From Sediminispirochaeta smaragdinae DSM 11293 (GTDB taxonomy: Bacteria; Spirochaetota; Spirochaetia; DSM-16054; Sediminispirochaetaceae): DNA of 64,000 nucleotides. Positions within the stretch are counted from its first letter, which is position 1. Every line of letters begins with the position of its first letter. Position numbers and translations under genes: made by a program. Below the pieces are notes generated by a model. The model was not told where the DNA came from, did no database searches, and saw only the letters and a list, made by a program, of their open reading frames with translations. Shown piece after piece: positions 24,822 through 33,361 of the stretch. The stretch spans positions 3,224,001 through 3,288,000 of the forward strand of contig NC_014364.1 in the NCBI RefSeq assembly GCF_000143985.1, written 5' to 3'.

Positions 24822-26060
24822 TTATCCAGATTCACTCTTTTTCTTAGCTAAAATAAGTGTATAGAGATTCTCTAAAATCGATGTATATGCCCCGCACAAA
24901 TGAATATCATCGCCCAGCTCAGAAGATTCGATACATACCTTTTCGGAAACTACTGGGTAAGCATATCTTCGTACATATTTTTCAATTTCTTTTACCATTC
25001 TATCCAAATTAATACCGTCTACATCGTTAGGAGAGATGATCAATTTTTCCGGGTTAAAAAGATTAATAAGAATGACGGCTCCAATAGCAACTATTTTTGA
25101 ATGAGATTCCATTAAAAAAGTTGCTTTATCCTCACCTCGGTCGACCTGCCGAAAGAATAATTTAAGTTTTTCGATTACCTGGTCTTCACCTATTACTGTC
25201 TGGTCAGCATAATATTGCTCAACAATTCTCTTAAAGCCTGCCTCTGTTTCTAAACATCCCCTGTTCCCACAGAAGCAGGGTTTCCCGTCGATTTGAATAG
25301 GAACATGCCCTATCTCGCAGGCAATATTATCGTTACCTCGATAAAGTTGACCATTGATTATAGCTCCCCCGCCGATACCAAGGCCTATTGAATACTGCAC
25401 AAAATTATTTACTCCGACTCCCTTGCCGAACCAACTTTCCGCTAAAGCTGCCAGATTTGAATTGTTGTCGATAAAAACAGGTAATCCCGTCTTATCCTCT
25501 ATGCGCTCGACTAAATTTATTTTCCCCCAATTGAATGGGACAGGTTTGGCCAAACCATTGAATGAAATCGATCGGTTAAAGACAAATCCTTTTTTTGCAC
25601 TAACGGCTCCAGGAGCCGCTATTCCGATTGCAAGAAATTTATCAATGCGAATATTGCTTTCTTTTATAAGAGACTCAATCAGTGCCAGGGAATGATCGGG
25701 GAGATCATCATTTCCGTAGAAAGAAATACCGGATGGCGACTTTTGTCTGGCAATGATAGAACCTCCGATATCATATATTCCACCAGTAATCGACAAACGT
25801 CCCAGATAAATAACAATGACATAAAATCTGTTTTCAGTGAAAAGCAAGCCCTTGTTTCGTGATTTTGGGTTATCGCTTTCCTCCGAAATGATGCCACTGG
25901 ACAAAAAAGGACCAACGATTTTCGTGATCGCTGCTTTACTTAAGCCCGTTGATGTCGACAAGTCCCTTCTTGTAATTCCCGGATACTTCTTTATCAACTT
26001 GAGTATTAATGATCTGTTGTGAACCTTACTATTATCCTGATTTATGCCCGCATCTTGCAC
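24822..26060 (-). CDS. ROK-family transcriptional regulator
   Basis: 412 residues from a GTG start with an AGGAAA site. The N-terminal winged helix (KKYPGITRRDLSTSTGLSKAAITKIV) precedes a ROK domain with the zinc motif CFCGNRGCLE and GLGIGGGAIINGQLY. In the segment that is usually ENDANAA the sequence reads DNNSNLAA, so the catalytic Asp of ROK kinases is replaced by Asn. The protein is therefore probably a pure sugar-responsive regulator. It lies upstream of the RbsABC operon on the same strand. Confidence 0.88.
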   Translation of the reverse strand: MQDAGINQDNSKVHNRSLILKLIKKYPGITRRDLSTSTGLSKAAITKIVGPFLSSGIISEESDNPKSRNKGLLFTENRFYVIVIYLGRLSITGGIYDIGGSIIARQKSPSGISFYGNDDLPDHSLALIESLIKESNIRIDKFLAIGIAAPGAVSAKKGFVFNRSISFNGLAKPVPFNWGKINLVERIEDKTGLPVFIDNNSNLAALAESWFGKGVGVNNFVQYSIGLGIGGGAIINGQLYRGNDNIACEIGHVPIQIDGKPCFCGNRGCLETEAGFKRIVEQYYADQTVIGEDQVIEKLKLFFRQVDRGEDKATFLMESHSKIVAIGAVILINLFNPEKLIISPNDVDGINLDRMVKEIEKYVRRYAYPVVSEKVCIESSELGDDIHLCGAYTSILENLYTLILAKKKSESG

Positions 26061-26191
26061 TATGTTTCCTCTATCTCCTTAACAAGTAAACGCTGTTAAT
26101 TTATTCTCGCGCTGAATTTTTAATATGTCAATTTATTTTTGTAAAAATTTACGATGATGGATAAATTTACAATACCTAACAAATCTCCTAC

Positions 26192-26208
26192 TGTTCGGAA
26201 TCCTGGTG
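26192..26208 (+). mobile_element. solitary insertion-element end
   Basis: TGTTCGGAATCCTGGTG differs at one base from the terminal repeat of the element at 14099-14241. The match to that element's right end continues inward as GTA-x-GCA. No partner end was seen nearby, so this is probably a relic. Confidence 0.5.
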
Positions 26209-26316
26209 GTAAGCAATACGAAAACAGAAACGACAAAGGCACACTGCAGAGTTCATCAGATGCTCAGGAGCCATTGGCCTTTCATTCTCTTACTTCAAAC
26301 AGGCTAAAGTTTTTTT

Positions 26317-26430
26317 GGGCGTTGCCCTCGCCTTCGGCTCGGGCCAGTCGACTCCGGGGTGCGCTTATCGCTCCCGTCCTCGCCTTACGCCTCGGACCGC
26401 CTCCGGCGCCCTCCGTCTCCTTAACGCATC
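26317..26430 (+). repeat. dispersed structured repeat, subfamily B, copy B1
   Basis: 114 bases, related to 48031-48144 and more distantly to the A copies. The invariant CGCTCCCGTCCTCG core is at 26369-26382, followed by CTCGGACCG and a CGCC-TCC-GGCG hairpin. Unlike the other three copies it precedes a plus-strand gene (Rpn) rather than following one. Confidence 0.85.
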
Positions 26431-26484
26431 CTCATAGAGCTCCCTCAATTGCCCAAACCACCTTTCCCGTAGTACTATTACCTC

Positions 26485-27360
26485 ATGGCAGGCGAGCATG
26501 ATACACGCTATAAGTTCCTCTTCTCTCACCCCATCTTCGTTCAGCGCCTCATGGAGTCCTTTGTCAAGGAACGTTTCGTTCGCAAACTCGATTTCGATTC
26601 CCTCGAAAGGGTCGACAAAAGTTTCGTCACCGAAGACTTCAAAACCAGGGAATCCGATATCATCTGGAAGATCAATTACACCGATAAACCCCTCTTCCTC
26701 TTCCTTCTCATCGAGTTTCAGTCCTCCGTCGACCACTCCATGCCCCTCAGGTTCCTTCGCTACATCACCGAGTTCTACCAAAGCTTCCATCAAACAACCG
26801 AATCCGGCCGCTTCCCTGCCGTCTTTCCCATCCTCATCTACAACGGCGACAGAAGGTGGACCGCTCCACTTAACAGCCGGGACCTCATCGAACAGTCCAT
26901 CCCGGAAAAGTACATCCCATCCTTCCAGTACTACCCGGTTATCGAGAACCAGATCCCAAAACAGAGCCTGGCGAAGGTCAAAAACGCTCTTTCCGCGGTC
27001 TTCTATGCCGAGAACTCCTCTCCCGAAGAGCTTGAGGCTGAGATTGATATCTTCCTTTCCATTATTACCGAGGAGAAACTTGAAGCGGTCCAGCTGCTGG
27101 TTCAGTGGCTGAACAACTTCTTTGCTTCTGTCGAGGAACAACAAAAACAACCGGTTTTATCCCGGATAAACGACATTGTGGAGGTAAAATCCATGCTACT
27201 TACCAAAATGAAAGAACATGATAAAATGATGCTTGAGCAAGGTGAAAAGCAGCGTGCCATCATCACTGCCCAAAAGATGCTGGCAAAAGGGTACTCGATT
27301 CAGGAAATATCCGAGCTTACCGGCCTCAGGCAGCAGGAGATCGAGGCATTACAGGAGTAA
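26485..27360 (+). CDS. Rpn-family recombination-promoting nuclease / putative transposase
   Basis: 291 residues of the Rpn (transposase_31, PD-(D/E)XK) family. The N-terminus is HDTRYKFLFSHPIFVQRLMESFV; the catalytic core includes ESDIIWKINYTDKPLFLFLLIEFQSS (D-x(n)-E-x-Q type). RYITEFYQSF and LPAVFPILIYNGDRRWTAP-like sequence follow. The C-terminus ends in a small helix-turn-helix-like segment (LAKGYSIQEISELTGLRQQEIEAL). E. coli Rpn proteins promote RecA-independent recombination. The length is complete. No good ribosome site is visible before ATG 26485, and the start lies 54 bases after repeat B1. Confidence 0.9.
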   Translation: MAGEHDTRYKFLFSHPIFVQRLMESFVKERFVRKLDFDSLERVDKSFVTEDFKTRESDIIWKINYTDKPLFLFLLIEFQSSVDHSMPLRFLRYITEFYQSFHQTTESGRFPAVFPILIYNGDRRWTAPLNSRDLIEQSIPEKYIPSFQYYPVIENQIPKQSLAKVKNALSAVFYAENSSPEELEAEIDIFLSIITEEKLEAVQLLVQWLNNFFASVEEQQKQPVLSRINDIVEVKSMLLTKMKEHDKMMLEQGEKQRAIITAQKMLAKGYSIQEISELTGLRQQEIEALQE

Positions 27361-27456
27361 GGATCAGATGCCGCTTAGCCCATTTCCTGGAGTACATCGA
27401 CGCTATCCTCTCAGGCCTCGACGCCACATGTAGACCTAACCTCCCATATATCTGTA

Positions 27457-28242
27457 TCAGAGTAATATCCATCGTATAAAATTGCAAAGATTTATGAATA
27501 CAATAACCACCATTACTCCCGTGAACAGATAATCAACCCCCTTATGGCTCATTCGCTTTGTTATCATAGAGCCAGTTATCCCTCCCACTACTCCTCCGGT
27601 TATCATTAGTAACATCGTCAACGGTGGGAATTCAGGCACATTTCCCATTACCACCGTAAAGATCAGGTTCGTCAACTGTGAGAAAAAGATTATGTAGATT
27701 GAGTTAAGTGCTGCAGACTTGGAATCCATTGCAAAAAATAAATATAGAATTGTAAGATTTATAGGCCCTCCTCCTATACCTAAAAAGGATGCTATTCCTC
27801 CAAGCAGAACTCCTGTCGATATGCAGAAAAATATATTTCCGAACCGATGTGGCTTAATCTTCTCCTTGTACACTGTGAAAACTATAACTCCGCCTATCAA
27901 CAACATCAGCAGCAGAGACTGTGTCCCTCCTATAAGCTGCTCATTCCCATGTGTAGAACGAATTATGTCGAAAAGATATTTTCCCATAAGTCCCCCGATA
28001 ATTCCACCGAGGGCCAGAAACGTACTTTTCTTTTTGTCAATTCTAATCTCATTTTTTCGACTTTGAACCAAGGTCGAAATAGTCATGGCAAGAACGGTAT
28101 TTCCTGAAAGAAAACTGATTGTTCTTACGTCGAATGAACCGATACTATCAAGAACAGGTTTTATAATGACGCCGCCGCCGATACCACTTATAGCGCCTAC
28201 AATGGAAGCCGCAAGGCTGATAACAAAATAAAAAATGTGCAT
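27457..28242 (-). CDS. TauE/SafE-family anion exporter
   Basis: 261-residue membrane protein with about seven or eight hydrophobic segments. It has two family repeats, each with a glycine-rich turn: GAISGIGGGVIIKPVLD at the start and GIASFLGIGGGPINLTIL in the middle. TauE/SafE members move sulfite, sulfoacetate or related oxyanions. It is the last gene of a run containing a sulfatase and its maturase, so export of released sulfate or sulfite is a reasonable role; direction and substrate are inferred. Confidence 0.88.
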   Translation of the reverse strand: MHIFYFVISLAASIVGAISGIGGGVIIKPVLDSIGSFDVRTISFLSGNTVLAMTISTLVQSRKNEIRIDKKKSTFLALGGIIGGLMGKYLFDIIRSTHGNEQLIGGTQSLLLMLLIGGVIVFTVYKEKIKPHRFGNIFFCISTGVLLGGIASFLGIGGGPINLTILYLFFAMDSKSAALNSIYIIFFSQLTNLIFTVVMGNVPEFPPLTMLLMITGGVVGGITGSMITKRMSHKGVDYLFTGVMVVIVFINLCNFIRWILL

Positions 28243-28285
28243 CGAATAAAATCACCTGTCGTTAAAAATTTTCCAGGTAGCAAAG

Positions 28286-29554
28286 CTACCTCTGACCATG
28301 ACAATGTTTAAATTTTTTACCGCTCAGACATGGACATGGGTCGTTACGGCCAATCTTGCTTAATAATGACGGCGGCAAACAAAAATAATCTTTATATGTA
28401 GACGCAGGCCTGTGATGTTTTAAGGCTGCCGCCATTGCTGAGAAGACCGGAACGGTTGTTTCATAAAAATACTTGTATCCCTCACAAAGCCAGTTCAATT
28501 TCCCTTTTCGTCCGGCAATAAGTCTATCTTTGGGACAGCCTCCATAGCACAGGGAAAGATACGGACACACAAGACATTCCTCCGGGAGTAGGTCAAATTT
28601 ATTTTTCCCAAACCTCTGTTGTTTTTCACCCTCAACTATTTCAGCCAACGAACCGGAGATGTTCCCCAGATAGGTATCTGGCGACACAAAATGATCACAA
28701 CTGTATATATTCCCATTATGTTCAATGGCTAAAGCTTTCCCACAATATTTGCTATGCACACACAGAGATGCCGGTTCCCCGATGTAGAGTCCCAAAATTA
28801 GATCGAAATGCTGGACATATATGTTCCCGATGTCTTCTTTAATCCAATCCTGAAATACAGCAACAAGAAATGTTCCCCAGTCCTCCGGCGAGACAGTGCG
28901 TTTTGAGACCAGTTTTTTCGTCTGTCCGTTATCAGGCTCGACAATAGGTATAAACTGAAGAAATGTAGAGCCGACGTCCTTAAGAAAGCGATAAACCTCA
29001 AACGGATGCTTTGAATTGTCGTTTTGTACAACAGTAAGGGTATTGAAATCTACATTGTTTTTTTTCAGATTTTCCAGACCGGCCATTACCCGGCTGAAAC
29101 TTCCTTTCCCTTCCCGGTCAAGCCTGTATTTATTATGAAGGTATTCCGGACCATCTATGCTGATCCCTACAAGAAAATCTTCTTCCTTCAGAAATTTTGC
29201 AAATTCATCGGTAATTAACGTACCATTTGTCTGAAGACCATTTTTTACCGTAAGGCCTCTTACATTATATTTCTTTTGAAGTTTTACAACATTTCTGAAA
29301 AAATCAACTCCCAGAAGGGTAGGCTCTCCTCCCTGCCATCCGAACGTTACCTCTTTTTCACCTTCCGGCTGAGCTTCTATATACTGGCGTATAAAGCTTT
29401 CCAGTATTTCAGGTTTCATGGCAAAATCTGAACGATTTTCGTGAGGGAAAAGTGTTTCTTTTTTCAAATAAAAACAGTACGAACAATATAAATTACAAAT
29501 CGGGCCAAAAGGCTTTGCCAATATATTGAAAGGATAATTGACCTTTTTGTTCAT
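28286..29554 (-). CDS. anaerobic sulfatase-maturating enzyme (radical SAM)
   Basis: 422 residues. The radical-SAM cluster motif is CNLYCSYCFYLKK (CxxxCxxC, about residue 18), followed by FGWQGGEPTLLG and SIDGPEYLHNKYR. The SPASM region near the C-terminus has the expected Cys set (CDHFVSPD, CLVCPYLSLCYGGCPKDR). The extreme C-terminus is a SEC-C metal motif (GRNDPCPCLSGKKFKHCHG). The enzyme oxidises the active-site Cys or Ser of a sulfatase to formylglycine without oxygen. The neighbouring sulfatase is Cys-type and is the evident client. An AGAGGTG site precedes the ATG. Confidence 0.94.
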   Translation of the reverse strand: MNKKVNYPFNILAKPFGPICNLYCSYCFYLKKETLFPHENRSDFAMKPEILESFIRQYIEAQPEGEKEVTFGWQGGEPTLLGVDFFRNVVKLQKKYNVRGLTVKNGLQTNGTLITDEFAKFLKEEDFLVGISIDGPEYLHNKYRLDREGKGSFSRVMAGLENLKKNNVDFNTLTVVQNDNSKHPFEVYRFLKDVGSTFLQFIPIVEPDNGQTKKLVSKRTVSPEDWGTFLVAVFQDWIKEDIGNIYVQHFDLILGLYIGEPASLCVHSKYCGKALAIEHNGNIYSCDHFVSPDTYLGNISGSLAEIVEGEKQQRFGKNKFDLLPEECLVCPYLSLCYGGCPKDRLIAGRKGKLNWLCEGYKYFYETTVPVFSAMAAALKHHRPASTYKDYFCLPPSLLSKIGRNDPCPCLSGKKFKHCHGQR

Positions 29555-29736
29555 CCCATGACACCTCTATAGGTAAGGCTCAGCATTCCGCACTGATACG
29601 GATACCGGCCGATAAGAAAACCGGCCTGTCCAAACTCTTTTTATTCTCACGCCTTAGGAACCCGTCAGACCGCAGAGATCACCATTGACGGGTCCGAAAA
29701 GCTGGGAATACAAACCTCAATAAAAAACTCGGAGGG

Positions 29737-31254
29737 CTATAAGGCAAAACGTTCGATCATTTCCGGAGGAGCATCGTGATATTCCATAATGCTGCGAAAA
29801 CGGTGCTGCAGCAGCTGTTCAACCTGGGGGTTCCTAATGGCATTCTGTTCATTCGGATCATTGAGTAAATCAAAAAGCCGCGTTTCCGAATCCTGAAACC
29901 TCTGTTCGTCGTGATTGGGAACACGTTTGGAATCGTCTCTTCCTTTTATCTTCATAATGGGCATACCTTTTGTAAAATCAAACCCCTTATGGAGCGTGGT
30001 ATCTTTCATCTCTTCTATAGAAAACTGACCTCGCATGTGGCAGGGATGATGTCTGTATTCATAGAGGTTTGTGCTGTCCAAATATTTCGGACAGAGGTGA
30101 TAAGCATATCGTCCGTTCGTGATTAATGCGGTTCCGCCGAAAACACCACAGCAGACAACTCTTTCAGCCGAACTGTCTTCTTTCATTACAGGGACTAAAG
30201 AACGCCCTTGAACTTCCGAAGGGATATTGCATCCGTACCAATCCAGGACTGTCGGCATAAGGTCAATCGTGGAGGTTGTATAGTTTCTACGCTGACCGGC
30301 CATTTCTTTAAAATCCGGATGATACATCATCAACGGAAGATGCGATACCTCCTGGTAATTCGGCATAACAACCTTAGCCCACCAATCATGCTCGGAAAGC
30401 AAAAAACCATGATCCGTGGTCATAATCAGAGCCGTATCTTCCCACATGTTTTCTTTGTCCATGTAATCCAGAAGTCTGCCCAGCTGGTCATCACAAAAAG
30501 AAACAAGAGCCATATACGTTCTTCGGATATAATCTATCTCTTCAGGGCTCTCAACAGGCCTTGCGTAGTTTGGCCAGTTCAGTATGGCATTCCGATCCAG
30601 ATCATAGCGATCGATATACTCCTGAGGAATATCAAAAGGTTCATGCGGATCAAAGCATTCCAGATGCAGAAACCAGTTATCGGCATTCCTGTTTATATCA
30701 AGAAAGCGCAAAGCGGAATCAAAACACCGGGTCATGGGAAAGTCAGATTTTTCTTTCATCCTGTATAGTTTGTTTTTGGCAAACTGCAGTTTATGGCTAC
30801 TTCGTGCTCCCTTCTGAAAATCATAATGCCGGCGATCGTATTTTCCCTGTAATTCTTCCATATCGGGATTAACAACCGGTATCCAGGGATCATATTCCTG
30901 TCCCCGGTGAAATTCCCAGGTATTGAAGTTGGTGCAGTAGTTGGTTCCTCCATCTTCAAAATAATGGGCATGGTCGGTGGCGATGTGGCTATATACCCCT
31001 TTTTCTTCCCGAAGGATACGGGGCAGCGAGTTATCATAGGGTTCCATCGGTCCCCAGGAACTATGGAAAAAATTATATCGTCCGGTTTGCATATCCCTTC
31101 GGGCAGGAATACACGGCATACTCCCGGCATAATGGTTTGAAAATAGAATAGATTTTTGCTGCAGGCGATCGAAATTCGGCGTCGGCATTGAACTTCCATA
31201 GGCCCCGAGGGCCTTCCTGTTGAGAGAATCGAAGAGCAGGAATATTGTTTTCAT
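29737..31254 (-). CDS. Cys-type sulfatase, probably cytoplasmic
   Basis: 505 residues from ATG 31254 (AGGAG 10 bases upstream; ATG 31263 is too close to that site). The formylglycine motif C-x-P-x-R is present as CIPARRDMQTGR near residue 48. Metal-site segments are FLLFDSLNRKALG at the start and TALIMTTDHGFLLSEHDWWAK in the middle. There is no signal peptide, so the enzyme should act inside the cell after import of a sulfate ester. It lies 18 bases from tctA and upstream of its maturase. The substrate is unknown. Confidence 0.92.
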   Translation of the reverse strand: MKTIFLLFDSLNRKALGAYGSSMPTPNFDRLQQKSILFSNHYAGSMPCIPARRDMQTGRYNFFHSSWGPMEPYDNSLPRILREEKGVYSHIATDHAHYFEDGGTNYCTNFNTWEFHRGQEYDPWIPVVNPDMEELQGKYDRRHYDFQKGARSSHKLQFAKNKLYRMKEKSDFPMTRCFDSALRFLDINRNADNWFLHLECFDPHEPFDIPQEYIDRYDLDRNAILNWPNYARPVESPEEIDYIRRTYMALVSFCDDQLGRLLDYMDKENMWEDTALIMTTDHGFLLSEHDWWAKVVMPNYQEVSHLPLMMYHPDFKEMAGQRRNYTTSTIDLMPTVLDWYGCNIPSEVQGRSLVPVMKEDSSAERVVCCGVFGGTALITNGRYAYHLCPKYLDSTNLYEYRHHPCHMRGQFSIEEMKDTTLHKGFDFTKGMPIMKIKGRDDSKRVPNHDEQRFQDSETRLFDLLNDPNEQNAIRNPQVEQLLQHRFRSIMEYHDAPPEMIERFAL

Positions 31255-31281
31255 TTCAATCATTCTCCTAAATAATTATCT

Positions 31282-32775
31282 TCAATTTTTTGACCGGCCC
31301 AAAAGTTGTTTAACCGGAACAATTGTTATGAAAAGCAGTATAAAATTAGCAATAAGGATTCCCAACGTAATCGGACGTGTAAAGAAAATCGAAGCGTGAT
31401 CTCCCGACATAATGAGTGAACGGCGAAAATTTTCTTCCATAATAGGTCCAAGTACTTTAGCTATAACAAAAGGAGCCAAAGGGTAATTAAATTTTTGAAT
31501 AATAAAAGCAAGGATTCCAAAAATAAGGGTTATCCAGAGATCATTAATGGAAGTCTCCATTCCATAAGATCCGACAGCGCAAAGTATCAGGATCACGGGA
31601 ATAAGATATTTCTTTTTAACATTCAGAAACATGACAAAAAGTGGAAGGAATAATAGTCCTAAAATAAGAAGAAATACGTTGGAACTGATATACGCAAGAA
31701 AGATTCCTCCTATCAAATCCTGATTTTGAATAAAGAGACGCGGTCCCGGAATATATCCTAACAACATAAGGGCCGCTAAGAGCATGGCAGAACAGGGATC
31801 TCCCGGAAGAGCCATGGTCAGAGAAGGGATGAGGGTTCCTCCGCAGCAGGCATTATTGGCCGATTCGGTAGCTATGACGCCATCAGGAATTCCCGTTCCG
31901 TATTTTTCCGGGTGTTTGGAACTGTTTTTTGCCACAGCATACGATAGGAAACTGGCGATCACCGAACCGGCACCGGGAAGGGCGCCTATAAAGGTACCAA
32001 TAGTACTTGACCGAAAAAGATTGAATCTTTGTTTGAAATTTTCCGTTATCGCACTAATCGGCGGAAAGAATACTTTTAAATGCGGACTGGTATCAAAATC
32101 TCCACGTTCTACCTGAAGGAACATTTCACTGATGGCAAACAACCCGATTACCATGGCAACAATTCCAATACCTCCGGAGAGAGCCACTGTACCGAAGGTA
32201 AAACGGAAGTTGCTCATAAAAGGATCCATTCCTACGGTGGCCAGAAGTAATCCGAGACATCCTGTCATCAGTCCTTTTATTGTTGAACCTTTGGAGACAA
32301 CAGCAATACAGAGAACACCGGTAAGAGCCAGTGCAAAATATTCAGGAGGAGAAAATTTAAGAGCAACTTTAGCAAGTAGCGGAGAGAAAAAGATCAGATA
32401 GATTCCACCGATAATCCCTCCAAAAGCCGAGGTGGTTATAGCCAGGCTGACAGCAAAAGGGGCTTTTCCTTTTTGAGCCAAGGGATACCCATCAAGAAGT
32501 GTTGCTGCGGCAATAGGAGTACCAGGAATTTTGAGAAGAATAGCCGATATAGCACCACCAGCCGTGCCGCCGACGAATATTCCGAGGAGTAATCCCATAC
32601 CGGTAAAAGGATTCAGATTCATGGCCATGGGCGTCAACAGGGTAAGGCCCAAAAGAGGTCCCAAGCCAGGCAGAATACCGATCAAGATACCAATGAAGAC
32701 ACCTACTGCGGTAAAAAAAAGATTAGCAAAACTGAAATAAGCAGGAATTCCGGCATGTAACAATTCTAAAAACAT
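31282..32775 (-). CDS. tctA: tripartite tricarboxylate transporter large membrane subunit (TctA)
   Basis: 497 residues with about eleven or twelve hydrophobic segments. The TctA signatures are GILIGILPGLGPLLGLTLL near the N-terminus and GALPGAGSVIASFLSYAVAKN in the second half, with TESANNACCGGTLIPSLTMALPGDPCSAMLLAALM following. It forms the channel of the TTT importer with TctB and the binding protein TctC. Location directly before a sulfatase suggests the importer carries a sulfated organic acid rather than citrate. Confidence 0.94.
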   Translation of the reverse strand: MFLELLHAGIPAYFSFANLFFTAVGVFIGILIGILPGLGPLLGLTLLTPMAMNLNPFTGMGLLLGIFVGGTAGGAISAILLKIPGTPIAAATLLDGYPLAQKGKAPFAVSLAITTSAFGGIIGGIYLIFFSPLLAKVALKFSPPEYFALALTGVLCIAVVSKGSTIKGLMTGCLGLLLATVGMDPFMSNFRFTFGTVALSGGIGIVAMVIGLFAISEMFLQVERGDFDTSPHLKVFFPPISAITENFKQRFNLFRSSTIGTFIGALPGAGSVIASFLSYAVAKNSSKHPEKYGTGIPDGVIATESANNACCGGTLIPSLTMALPGDPCSAMLLAALMLLGYIPGPRLFIQNQDLIGGIFLAYISSNVFLLILGLLFLPLFVMFLNVKKKYLIPVILILCAVGSYGMETSINDLWITLIFGILAFIIQKFNYPLAPFVIAKVLGPIMEENFRRSLIMSGDHASIFFTRPITLGILIANFILLFITIVPVKQLLGRSKN

Positions 32776-32784
32776 AAAGAATCC

Positions 32785-33288
32785 TTAAAAGTAAAGGCCG
32801 AACTTGCCTACGGGCAATACAACCTTGAGCAATATCGCGAACGCGTACCAGATAAAAACAGTAGTTCCGATAGATAAAAGGATGAGAGGTATGGTTTTCC
32901 GGACTCCCAATATGAAAAAAAAGACAAGCAGGGCAAGCGGCGTACTCACATAATACCCCAGGATGCTCAGGGCAATAACATATGCCACAAAGCATACAAA
33001 CATAAGCGCAAGACGCTTTCGTCCCTCAGATTCAAAGATCGGAACAGCTTTTTCATCAGAGGGACTATTACTGGCCTGAATAAAAATTCGTACAGTATTA
33101 ATTCCTATCAGGAATAACAGCAGGAAAGAAATCATCCGGGGAAAAAGAGCTGCATTTTGTTCCCCTCCTCCGGTGTTCATCCCCAGATCAACAAATTTCG
33201 TGTACGTTTCGAATAGAGCAATCAGGGGTACAAGAGAAAAACACCAGCTGATAATCAGTTCCTGCTTCTGTTTTTGTGATATTTTCAT
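32785..33288 (-). CDS. tctB: tripartite tricarboxylate transporter small membrane subunit (TctB)
   Basis: 167 residues with four hydrophobic segments, as expected for TctB; conserved features are FPRMISFLLLFLIGINTVRIF and the paired helices at the C-terminus. It lies between tctC and tctA on the same strand, with a CAGGAGA ribosome site. Confidence 0.9.
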   Translation of the reverse strand: MKISQKQKQELIISWCFSLVPLIALFETYTKFVDLGMNTGGGEQNAALFPRMISFLLLFLIGINTVRIFIQASNSPSDEKAVPIFESEGRKRLALMFVCFVAYVIALSILGYYVSTPLALLVFFFILGVRKTIPLILLSIGTTVFIWYAFAILLKVVLPVGKFGLYF

Positions 33289-33361
33289 AATCTCTCCTGA
33301 TGTTTATCTGTTTTATGTTATACGGGAAAGTGTATTCCTATCCCGTATAACGAAATACCTG

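Larger units (their letters stand above)
26061..26484. other. intergenic region built from mobile remnants
   Basis: It holds the presumed ROK-gene promoter, a single insertion-element end (26192-26208), dispersed repeat B1 (26317-26430) and the upstream region of the Rpn gene. I see no other gene. Confidence 0.6.

Noticed and set aside
26498-27112. Ser/Pro-rich plus-strand frame within the Rpn gene
   Set aside because: It is a frame shadow of the intact Rpn gene.
26365-27150. 261-residue frame antisense to the Rpn gene
   Set aside because: Composition is low complexity (D, E, G, V rich), typical of an antisense shadow of a Ser/Pro-rich coding strand.
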